Of a stretch of DNA of 64,000 nt, positions 7,989-14,198 are shown in pieces. Positions within the stretch are counted from its first letter, which is position 1. Every line of letters starts with the position of its first letter. The translations under genes were made by a program, and so were the position numbers. Under the pieces are notes generated by a model, which searched no databases, had not been told where the DNA came from, and was given only the letters and a program-made list of their open reading frames with translations. Source of the stretch: an uncultured Prevotellaceae bacterium (GTDB lineage: Bacteria > Bacteroidota > Bacteroidia > Bacteroidales > Bacteroidaceae); contig CADAKX010000001.1 in NCBI GenBank assembly GCA_902788605.1, forward strand, positions 62,001-126,000. The letters run 5' to 3'.

Positions 7989-8474
7989 AGGGTCAATCAC
8001 GTATTGAAAAGAATCCGTTTTATTATTATCCAGTTTAAAATTTATGGGAATCGTATATTTGATTCTCTTCAACTCCGTTTTGCCTTTACTCATCAGCCCA
8101 CCAGGCTTCCACCTTGGCATGGACTTGACAATACGCACTGCCTCATTATTCAGTAAGGAGTCAACGGGTTTCACCACCTTGACATCCGAAATGCTGCCAT
8201 CAGTCTCAATAATAAAGCGAACGATTACGCGACCCTGTATGCCTTTGTTCTTTGCTTCTAGGGGATATCTTAAATTCTTCTTAATATAGTCAAACAAAGC
8301 TGCATCTCCACCAGGGTATTGAGGCATAATCTCACCATAGTCACCATCCCATATCTTAGCACTCACAGAGTCTTGAGCACTATTCTTTGTAGGCGTGTTC
8401 TGGGCATTTGCTGACGGCAAGCACATCAGCAACATCATTAATAGTACAAATAGATTTTGATGTTTCATATTCAT
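7971..8474 (-). CDS. Secreted TonB C-terminal-domain protein (copy A)
   Basis: This 167-aa protein has a signal peptide ending ...LPSANAQ and one TonB C-terminal domain (about residues 50-155). The domain shows the family pattern MPQYPGGDAALFDYIKKNL, RYPLEAKNKGIQGRVIVRF, SDVKVVKPVDSLLNNEAVR and MPRWKPG. It lacks the N-terminal membrane anchor and long periplasmic linker of a true TonB, so it is likely a periplasmic TonB-like protein of unknown role, not an energiser. A related gene lies at 9641-10471. The two share an almost identical 110-bp upstream region and point away from the regulator gene between them. An ATG at 8468 is an alternative start. Confidence 0.8.
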   Translation of the reverse strand: MNMKHQNLFVLLMMLLMCLPSANAQNTPTKNSAQDSVSAKIWDGDYGEIMPQYPGGDAALFDYIKKNLRYPLEAKNKGIQGRVIVRFIIETDGSISDVKVVKPVDSLLNNEAVRIVKSMPRWKPGGLMSKGKTELKRIKYTIPINFKLDNNKTDSFQYVIDPKKNSH

Positions 8475-8500
8475 TTAGGTTTTAGTTATTAACCATGCTG

Positions 8501-8532
8501 CAAAGGTAAACGTTTTGTGCCTTCCCTCCAAA
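8501..8532 (-). promoter_or_regulatory. Promoter of TonB-domain gene copy A
   Basis: On the minus strand TTTG (plus 8529-8532) and TACCTTTG (plus 8501-8508) are separated by 20 nt. The surrounding bases, GGAGGGAA and GCACAAAACGTTTACCTTTG, are almost the same as at 9578-9609. Confidence 0.75.
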
Positions 8533-8545
8533 TATCTAAGGAGAA

Positions 8546-8589
8546 ATGATTAAACAACAAGTAAACAGCTAGTAAACAGATACTTAACA
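8546..8589 (-). promoter_or_regulatory. Operator A: four 11-bp TGTTTA direct repeats
   Basis: On the minus strand four consecutive 11-nt units read TGTTAAGTATC, TGTTTACTAGC, TGTTTACTTGT and TGTTTAATCAT. The first is degenerate. The period of 11 places each core on the same face of the helix. The array ends 13 bp upstream of the -33 box, a usual place for an activator. The same array occurs at 9521-9564. No known factor is assigned; the nearby TPR-HTH protein is the obvious candidate by position. Confidence 0.7.
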
Positions 8590-8628
8590 AAAAACACAAC
8601 CAACTTATTATCAATCACTTGATTCAAT

Positions 8629-9441
8629 CTATAACTCTTGTATCAATTGATCAAATTCCTGGGGTTTACCTATCACATGAAACACATTACTCAATAACTG
8701 CTTGCGACGCGAATACAAATTCTGAAGTGTGATGTCCAGGAATACAGCAATCTCAGAAGGTGAGAAACGCAGACGGATGAGCATGCAGATACGATAATCG
8801 GCATCCTTCATACTGTGACTCGGGTCAACCTTCTTTCTGAAATCAGGCAAATACTCATCAACCATCGCTTCAAGAGAAGTCCAGTCTTCCTTTCTGATAC
8901 TTTGTTGAGGATGTTTGCTCAAATCCTTGAAACGGAGATAGGCTTCCGTCTCCGTCATCTTTTCATAGACAGACGTCTCCTCTGGCATGACTTCTTGTGG
9001 CAAGTCTACTTCAACCTTTTCAGCCTTTTTCCTCCTCAGCAACAACATGGCACCAACACACAAGACAACGAATCCACCAATCAGAAGCCAAAGATAAAGG
9101 TGTGAAGCCCCAGAAGACTGTTCTTTCAGCAAACTAGCTTGACGATGTACTCTGGCAAGCAAACGTTGGTCGCAATCGGCAGCAGTGGTGTCAGCGCTTG
9201 CTACAGCCTTTTGAAGTTCTTCTAGAGCCTGAGGTATCTCGTTCATATCGACATAGGTTCGAGCCAGAATATAGTGGGCCAGCATGCGCTCGTTGGGCGT
9301 GCCTCGTCCATCGAAATAGTCACAAAGACCGATGGCCAACGTATCATTGGTCATCAGACTGTCTTCCTGATTCTGTTGGTCTTTGCAGCCCAGTAGGACA
9401 AGACAAAGGAATATGCCGATTATGGTAAGCAATTTATGCAC
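8629..9441 (-). CDS. TPR-helix-turn-helix membrane regulator (short form, lipobox)
   Basis: The protein starts with a lipoprotein-like signal (IIGIFLCLVLLGC), followed by about two TPR-like helices (RMLAHYILARTYVDMNEIPQALEELQKA), a transmembrane segment near residues 115-137 and a cytoplasmic part ending in a LuxR-like helix-turn-helix (RFSPSEIAVFLDITLQNLYSRRKQLL). This matches the Bacteroidales TPR-TM-HTH regulator type, but those are usually about twice as long, with many TPRs; here most of the sensor is missing. I place the start at the GTG at 9441, because the -7 box at 9446-9453 lies inside the longer open frame that begins at 9483. It lies between two TonB-domain genes. Confidence 0.75.
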   Translation of the reverse strand: MHKLLTIIGIFLCLVLLGCKDQQNQEDSLMTNDTLAIGLCDYFDGRGTPNERMLAHYILARTYVDMNEIPQALEELQKAVASADTTAADCDQRLLARVHRQASLLKEQSSGASHLYLWLLIGGFVVLCVGAMLLLRRKKAEKVEVDLPQEVMPEETSVYEKMTETEAYLRFKDLSKHPQQSIRKEDWTSLEAMVDEYLPDFRKKVDPSHSMKDADYRICMLIRLRFSPSEIAVFLDITLQNLYSRRKQLLSNVFHVIGKPQEFDQLIQEL

Positions 9442-9445
9442 GGTG

Positions 9446-9477
9446 CAAAGGTAAGCAAAAAATCCGACATACTCAAT
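9446..9477 (-). promoter_or_regulatory. Promoter of the TPR-HTH regulator, nearly leaderless
   Basis: On the minus strand TACCTTTG lies at plus 9446-9453, with ATTG (near-consensus -33) at plus 9474-9477 after 20 nt. The predicted transcript starts at about 9440, essentially at the GTG codon at 9441. Operator B lies 44 bp or more further upstream. Confidence 0.55.
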
Positions 9478-9520
9478 AATCATTTCGTTTTTTATTGTTT
9501 TTTATGCCGACAGAAACCCT

Positions 9521-9564
9521 TGTTTATTGCTTGTTTACCCGCTGTTTACTTGTTGTTTAATCAT
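9521..9564 (+). promoter_or_regulatory. Operator B: four 11-bp TGTTTA direct repeats
   Basis: Four consecutive units read TGTTTATTGCT, TGTTTACCCGC, TGTTTACTTGT and TGTTTAATCAT. Every unit starts TGTTTA and the period is exactly 11 bp. The last two units are identical to those of operator A. The array ends 13 bp before the -33 box of the TonB-domain gene at 9641 and also sits upstream of the divergent regulator promoter, so it could serve both. Confidence 0.75.
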
Positions 9565-9577
9565 TTCATCCTAATTA

Positions 9578-9609
9578 TTTGGAGGGAAAGCACAAAACGT
9601 TTACCTTTG
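9578..9609 (+). promoter_or_regulatory. Promoter of TonB-domain gene copy B
   Basis: TTTG at 9578-9581 and TACCTTTG at 9602-9609 are 20 nt apart, followed by GCAG. The leader to the ATG at 9641 is about 26 nt. Confidence 0.75.
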
Positions 9610-9640
9610 CAGCGTGATTAATAACTAAAAGCCCAAAACA

Positions 9641-10471
9641 ATGAAAACAAGAATGAAAACGATGTTGATGAGTCTGCTGATATGCTCAGTTTGTTGTGCT
9701 CAGCATATCAAGCCGAGACCATCTTTTCCTGGAGGGTATAAAGCCTTGCAGGAATTCATAGAGAAAGAAAAGAAATACCCCGATGAAGCCTTAAAGAAAA
9801 GAGAGGAAGGAGCAGTTTACGTTGTTTTTACCGTCGACACACTTGGTAATGTAGTTCATCCCAAGGTCGCTACCAGTGTCTCACCCTCGTTAGACAGAGA
9901 GGCACTACGCATCGTTAGCAAAATGCCGAAATGGATACCCTCAAGGGAAGGGGGCAAAAATATCAACATGGATTTCACCCTAATCATCAGGTTCAGCGCA
10001 CCACCATTACCACTAGATCCTGAAGAACATGTAATTAGGATGATATGTAACGATCTTCCAAAGGAGCTAGAGCCACCAGTTGACCCCTTCAAGATTTACG
10101 ATGTTGTTGACACCATGCCGTCTTTCCAGGGCGACCTGATGACCTATTTATACAATGAAACGCGTTATCCCGCTATTGCAGAAGGGACGGGTGCAGAAGG
10201 GCGTGCTGTCGTAAGGTTTGTCGTAGAGAGAGACGGCTCTATCAGCCACATCAAGATAGTCAGATCATTGGTCTCTAAATCTGCCATTCCCATCATAGAC
10301 AGCATGACTGCCGAATATCGCTTGAAAGCCGAGGCACACAACAAAGCACTTCAGGCCATGGACGATGAAGCCGTCCGCGTCATCAAAGCCATGCCTAAAT
10401 GGAAACCAGGCAAACAACACGGCGAAAATGTTCGCGTTTGGTATATGCTCGCCATTTCTTTTTTGCATTAG
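9641..10471 (+). CDS. Secreted protein with two TonB C-terminal domains (copy B)
   Basis: This 276-aa protein has a signal peptide (ending ...VCCAQ) and two TonB-C-like domains. The first (about residues 25-118) has PSFPGGYKALQEFIEKEKKYP and MPKWIPS. The second (about 150-276) has MPSFQGDLMTYLYNETRYP, GAEGRAVVRFVVERDGSI and MPKWKPGKQ. The second domain carries an extra stretch of about 30 residues (from SKSAIPIIDS to KALQAM) between the VVRS strand and the usual D-EAVRVIKAMP helix. There is no membrane anchor. Expression is probably shared with the gene at 7971-8474 through the duplicated control region. The function is unknown; a periplasmic binding or adaptor role is inference. Confidence 0.8.
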   Translation: MKTRMKTMLMSLLICSVCCAQHIKPRPSFPGGYKALQEFIEKEKKYPDEALKKREEGAVYVVFTVDTLGNVVHPKVATSVSPSLDREALRIVSKMPKWIPSREGGKNINMDFTLIIRFSAPPLPLDPEEHVIRMICNDLPKELEPPVDPFKIYDVVDTMPSFQGDLMTYLYNETRYPAIAEGTGAEGRAVVRFVVERDGSISHIKIVRSLVSKSAIPIIDSMTAEYRLKAEAHNKALQAMDDEAVRVIKAMPKWKPGKQHGENVRVWYMLAISFLH

Positions 10472-10518
10472 GGGTATTTGATTTGGTTGTTCGAGGGTCT
10501 TATATACGATTAAAGACC

Positions 10519-10593
10519 AAAGAGACACTTATAGATTACAGTAAACAAGAGTTTGAACGTCTATTCAAAGACAACTATCAAAAAAACAAATAA
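10519..10593 (+). pseudogene. Possible remnant of an ECF sigma factor N-terminus
   Basis: The short frame ending at 10593 reads KETLIDYSKQEFERLFKDNYQ before lysine-rich codons and a stop. The EFERLFKDNYQ part resembles the first helix of ECF sigma factor region 2. There is no further sigma homology, and the next gene starts 1 nt later. It could be a gene fragment or a chance match; the evidence is weak. Confidence 0.25.
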
Positions 10594-10594
10594 T

Positions 10595-11479
10595 ATGAAA
10601 CAACTAAATCTATTCACACTTGCAATTGCTTTGCTGACTGCCTCAAACACATTTGGGCAGGCAGAAAATGTTAAACCCATATCGTTTGACCAACTTGGAA
10701 AACAATGGTCGGACTACGAAAAGAGCGAAGTGGACAAGAACTTCCTGTCCCTCTATAGCGGACTGTATAAGGAGACCGTGAGTGTTGATGAGATGAAGCA
10801 GGCCTTCTATAAGAATAGGAACGCGAAGGCGAAAGACAAGGAGATTCTTTATGAGGACTTCATCGTGATAAAGCCGCAACTCCATCCTGGCGACACCTAC
10901 GTGAGAACGTATCCCACGCTGAAAGACCATCCAGAGAAAAAGGTTAGCGAAGGCGAGGAAATTATGTTAGTTAACCCCAAATGGTATATGGGATTCGCCG
11001 TGTCGCCAAGGGCTTACTACGAGGTTTATAACGGTGGTAAAAGGACTATTGCTGCACCTGATGCCTGGTATTCAGATTTCTTTGCGTATGCCGCCTACAA
11101 GCCAATCCTACAGCTTGACGGACCATACAATTGGCATCAAAACACAGGTTGGGGAGCCCATTTGATAGGAACCTTGCACGCCATGAGGACAGCAGAGCAT
11201 TGGTGGCTGAAAGGTGAGAAGCAATTCTCCGTATTGTTATACACAAAGACATACCCCAGAAGCCACAGGGTGTCCTACTCACTTGAACTCCTAGAACCAC
11301 AGGAACCAGATGGGGAAACACAAAAGCTCTTTGAGGATTTGAAAGATTTCGTAGAGCAGATTCCCTCCAAAGGCTTTGCCCCCTACTTCACCACCGACTT
11401 ACGCCAGATGACAGGCCGCTACTATCGGGTGACAGTAAACAAATGCGGTTGGCTGATAGAGGACTATCTGGATCTATAA
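10595..11479 (+). CDS. Secreted protein of unknown function
   Basis: I do not recognise this 294-aa protein. It has a clear signal peptide (MKQLNLFTLAIALLTASNTFGQ) and a mixed polar and aromatic mature part, with many Trp and Tyr residues (PDAWYSDFFAYAAYKP, YNWHQNTGWGAHLIG). That suggests a beta-rich periplasmic or surface protein. The open frame extends to 10553, but the signal peptide marks the ATG at 10595 as the start. It follows the TonB-domain gene by about 120 nt and ends at a strong hairpin. Its part in the neighbouring system is unclear. Confidence 0.65.
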   Translation: MKQLNLFTLAIALLTASNTFGQAENVKPISFDQLGKQWSDYEKSEVDKNFLSLYSGLYKETVSVDEMKQAFYKNRNAKAKDKEILYEDFIVIKPQLHPGDTYVRTYPTLKDHPEKKVSEGEEIMLVNPKWYMGFAVSPRAYYEVYNGGKRTIAAPDAWYSDFFAYAAYKPILQLDGPYNWHQNTGWGAHLIGTLHAMRTAEHWWLKGEKQFSVLLYTKTYPRSHRVSYSLELLEPQEPDGETQKLFEDLKDFVEQIPSKGFAPYFTTDLRQMTGRYYRVTVNKCGWLIEDYLDL

Positions 11480-11484
11480 TAAAG

Positions 11485-11524
11485 GATTTCGGGGCCTTGG
11501 ATTTGTTTCCAAGGCCCCGAAATC
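11485..11524. terminator. Hairpin between convergent genes
   Basis: A perfect 16-bp stem, GATTTCGGGGCCTTGG and its complement at 11509-11524, surrounds an 8-nt loop. It lies between the ends of the genes at 10595-11479 and 11532-12758. There is no T run after the stem, so termination may be less efficient or the hairpin may protect 3' ends. Confidence 0.7.
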
Positions 11525-11531
11525 GTATGAG

Positions 11532-12758
11532 TTATTCATCAATCGGCTCAAAACTTCGTGTTTCAGTCATCGTAAATTCCGACGTTCTTGATCTGGCCTC
11601 TAAAGGCGTCATCGCCTTTGCAGCTTGCTTGTCGTAAGTCACCTTGCCGTTCTTCCAACTCTTTATGATGGCCCACTCCATGGGTATCATCATGTTGCCC
11701 GTGCCTTCCACGATGATGATATTGTATTCCTCACCATAGCAATGCAGATAGACGCGATAGAACTCTGGAATCCGTTTGTAGTCAAGGTTCTCGAAGAATT
11801 CGCTCAGTCGTCTGTCTCTGAATTCATGAAACTGATTGAAGGTGAAACGCATATATGGATTCTCGTCAAGGAAATCCCATGTGGCCGCCTGCATCTGAGC
11901 GAGTAATGAGTAGGCTTGTTCACGTGAGTGCAGGGTATAGACGGTGCCCCAGGTCTCACTCTTTAGAATCTTGGGGTCCACGGTAATCACCCTGTATGCA
12001 AAATCCTTTTTACTATTGTCTACGGTATTGTCTATGGTATAGGTGCTGTCATGATAAACATAGAACTGACGACTAGTGATGCCCTTCTGATTCAATAGCG
12101 GCAGGAGTTTCTGCTTATAGCCTTCTTTGTTGAAAAGCCTGATGTCCCTCTTAGGCCTGGACACGCTGTCGGGCGTGTATTCATATCTGAAAGAGCCAAA
12201 TCCCTTAGGTCTCCCCTGACGTTCATCATTATATGGATACGAATCATATCGGAAAGAGAGCAGCTCAGGAGCATTATAATAGAACACCTCTCTTTGACGC
12301 TGATAGGTCATCAAAGAATCGCCATTCTGATATGTTCCAATGGCAATGGCATAGCGTATACTGTCCACCCCACCCCGATGAGATTCCCAGACGTAGCTCT
12401 CCAAAGCGCCATCGGTCAAAGACAGACAGGTGCTGCGTAATACATTATAAATACTGTCTTGACGGAGGACCTGTATCTTTCGGAGGCTGTCGAGCTTCAG
12501 ATTTGTGGCATCTCTTTTCGAATCACCAGTTAAAGGCGTAGGCTGGAAGTCATTTGTCCTTGCGAAGTTGACACTAACCGTTTTATGGAGTTTTCCGTCA
12601 TAATAATAACTCACTTGAGGATGAGCGCCCAAGTTATACAACACCGACGTGAGACTTTCAATCTTTGGATTACCCTGCAGTCCCTGGAAGGATTTTGGTT
12701 GCGCCAGGGCACCAAGAGAGATACAAGCAGTACAAAGTACAAATACGATTCTTTTCAT
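11532..12758 (-). CDS. Secreted protein of unknown function in the ECF sigma operon
   Basis: This 408-aa protein has a signal peptide (VLCTACISLGALAQ) and no family I recognise. The mature part is rich in Tyr, Arg and Asp, with no clear catalytic motif. It is the third gene after an ECF sigma factor and its membrane anti-sigma partner, 23 nt downstream of the latter, so it is probably the output or an accessory of that regulatory unit. It ends EPIDE just before the hairpin at 11485-11524. An exported regulator or envelope-stress protein is possible but not shown. Confidence 0.7.
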   Translation of the reverse strand: MKRIVFVLCTACISLGALAQPKSFQGLQGNPKIESLTSVLYNLGAHPQVSYYYDGKLHKTVSVNFARTNDFQPTPLTGDSKRDATNLKLDSLRKIQVLRQDSIYNVLRSTCLSLTDGALESYVWESHRGGVDSIRYAIAIGTYQNGDSLMTYQRQREVFYYNAPELLSFRYDSYPYNDERQGRPKGFGSFRYEYTPDSVSRPKRDIRLFNKEGYKQKLLPLLNQKGITSRQFYVYHDSTYTIDNTVDNSKKDFAYRVITVDPKILKSETWGTVYTLHSREQAYSLLAQMQAATWDFLDENPYMRFTFNQFHEFRDRRLSEFFENLDYKRIPEFYRVYLHCYGEEYNIIIVEGTGNMMIPMEWAIIKSWKNGKVTYDKQAAKAMTPLEARSRTSEFTMTETRSFEPIDE

Positions 12759-12781
12759 ATCCTTATCTGAATTTTTAGTTA

Positions 12782-13420
12782 CTATTCTTCGTTGCTCAGG
12801 GCAATCTCCACCTGTCGAGCTGTGTGTTCACCACGCCTGCGAATCTCTTGTATAATCGATTCGAAGTCGTCCTGGAGACTGCTTTTGGTTTCGTTTTCAG
12901 CCATCACCTGCATCAGGGCCTGTTGTTCTTGCTCAAAAAGGGCTCTTGCCATGAGCTCTGTATCATCAATCTGTGGCTCAGGCGTCTTTTCTACCGTCTC
13001 TGCCTTTGCCATGTAGTGCCTGGGCGGACGAGGCATTCTGTATTTCTCTTTCATCAGTTTCAGCGTATCAACCACCTCGATGGTCTTCGCCTTCTGCAAA
13101 GGGCGTTCCTTCACGGTGCTGGCCTTGGGTGCTGTTTTGACGCTATCCGTCTGTGCCATGAGGATAGGCTCCCCATCCTGCTGAGGGATGAGATGTATGC
13201 CCACAGAAAGCAAGAGGACGATGCTGGCAGCAACGGCTCCTATGGAGACGTAGGTCCACAATCGGCGGCGCTTGGACTGCGGAGCGACCTCAGAGGCCTG
13301 TATGCGTGACATCAGACTGTCGGCAAAGTCGGCCGAGGGCGTCAGCTTTTCAGCAGCCTCATTTCTGTGCTGCAGGGCCTGTCGGAGGCCTTTGTCTCTA
13401 TGGAGTTCATCTTTCTTCAT
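12782..13420 (-). CDS. Membrane anti-sigma factor-like protein
   Basis: The 212-aa protein has a cytoplasmic N-terminal part of about 70 residues, one membrane segment (WTYVSIGAVAASIVLLLSVG) and a periplasmic tail of about 120 residues rich in charged residues and Gln. That is the architecture of an anti-sigma factor. I chose the ATG at 13420 because it overlaps the end of the sigma gene by 14 nt, a usual arrangement for translational coupling. The open frame extends upstream, but only inside the sigma gene. No classic zinc-binding anti-sigma motif is visible, so the assignment rests mainly on position and layout. Confidence 0.7.
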   Translation of the reverse strand: MKKDELHRDKGLRQALQHRNEAAEKLTPSADFADSLMSRIQASEVAPQSKRRRLWTYVSIGAVAASIVLLLSVGIHLIPQQDGEPILMAQTDSVKTAPKASTVKERPLQKAKTIEVVDTLKLMKEKYRMPRPPRHYMAKAETVEKTPEPQIDDTELMARALFEQEQQALMQVMAENETKSSLQDDFESIIQEIRRRGEHTARQVEIALSNEE

Positions 13421-14006
13421 TGCTTTCAAGGGTTTTGATGATAATAGCCAGTTTCTTTCGTATCCATTGCAACCGCGAGTAGAGATAGGGCTCGTCATGG
13501 CTGGTGATGACGGCGATGTCCCTGACGGGCCGGTTGTCGAAGTAATAGAGGTTGAGCAGCATCTGGTCGTCGGGCTTCAACTGGTCGATGGCCTTCTCCA
13601 TGAGTGCCACGCGATGGGCGGTAGTATCATCGAGCAGGGCGTCGGCCTCAGCATCAGGAATGGCATCAAGCCATTGTTGTTCCACATCGATGGTGGCAAT
13701 ATGCTTTCGGCGCTGCCTGTAGTGCTTCAATGCCGTATGGTAGGCAATGCTCAGGAGCCAAGTTTGAAAACTGGCCTTTTGCGCATCATAGCGGGCAAGA
13801 CTTTGGTAGGCTTCGAACAGAACATCCTGTGTGACCTCCTCTGCTTCTTCTGGCGAAGGAATCAGTCGAGCCACCATCCGCAACACCTGTCCGGCATATC
13901 GGCCAGCAAGTTGGCGGAAGAGCGCTGTCTGTCCGTCAAGGATGCGACGTATGAGGAGCGTCTCATCCCGTAAGGCTACGGCTGAAGTGACTGTTTCTTT
14001 TTCCAT
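13407..14006 (-). CDS. ECF-family RNA polymerase sigma factor
   Basis: This 199-aa protein has sigma region 2 (ALFRQLAGRYAGQVLRMVARL, then EEAEEVTQDVLFEAYQSL and FQTWLLSIAYHTALKHYRQ) and a region 4 helix-turn-helix (LKPDDQMLLNLYYFDNRPVRDIA). It lacks regions 1 and 3, as expected for the extracytoplasmic-function class. It is the first gene of a three-gene unit with the anti-sigma-like gene and a secreted protein. ECF units often control their own promoter; I see no standard -7 box just upstream, which would fit self-regulation but does not prove it. Confidence 0.92.
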   Translation of the reverse strand: MEKETVTSAVALRDETLLIRRILDGQTALFRQLAGRYAGQVLRMVARLIPSPEEAEEVTQDVLFEAYQSLARYDAQKASFQTWLLSIAYHTALKHYRQRRKHIATIDVEQQWLDAIPDAEADALLDDTTAHRVALMEKAIDQLKPDDQMLLNLYYFDNRPVRDIAVITSHDEPYLYSRLQWIRKKLAIIIKTLESNEER

Positions 14007-14137
14007 TCGCTTGTTGTCTTCTACATATATATTACCACCTTTCAGGGTAATCTATAATCTCATCATCAATTTATTTTCAGAAATTATATGGTTATATCGT
14101 GAAAAATCAAAAAAGTGACTCCCATTCCTAAATGCGC

Positions 14138-14171
14138 AATGCCGAGCAAACGCTCCTGTTTGCTCGGCATT
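14138..14171. terminator. Hairpin after the LpxA-like gene
   Basis: A perfect 14-bp stem (AATGCCGAGCAAAC with GTTTGCTCGGCATT) and a 6-nt loop lie between the end of the LpxA-like gene at 14199 and the ECF operon start. It is the likely 3' end of the efflux operon; no strong T run follows. Confidence 0.65.
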
Positions 14172-14198
14172 ATTATAGTATCATCATTCATACAATTT

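Larger units (their letters stand above)
8480..8589 (-). repeat. Duplicated control region, copy A (upstream of the TonB-domain gene at 7971-8474)
   Basis: Read on the minus strand, these 110 bp align without gaps to 9521-9630 on the plus strand, with about 15 differences counted by eye. The block holds the four 11-bp repeats, the whole promoter (-33 and -7 boxes) and the start of the leader up to ataactaaaa. The most conserved part runs from the third repeat unit onward and from the -33 box to the leader. Confidence 0.85.
9521..9630 (+). repeat. Duplicated control region, copy B
   Basis: This is the partner of 8480-8589 in inverted orientation: operator repeats, promoter and early leader are kept without gaps. 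Together the two copies form a widely spaced inverted repeat that encloses the regulator gene. Confidence 0.85.
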
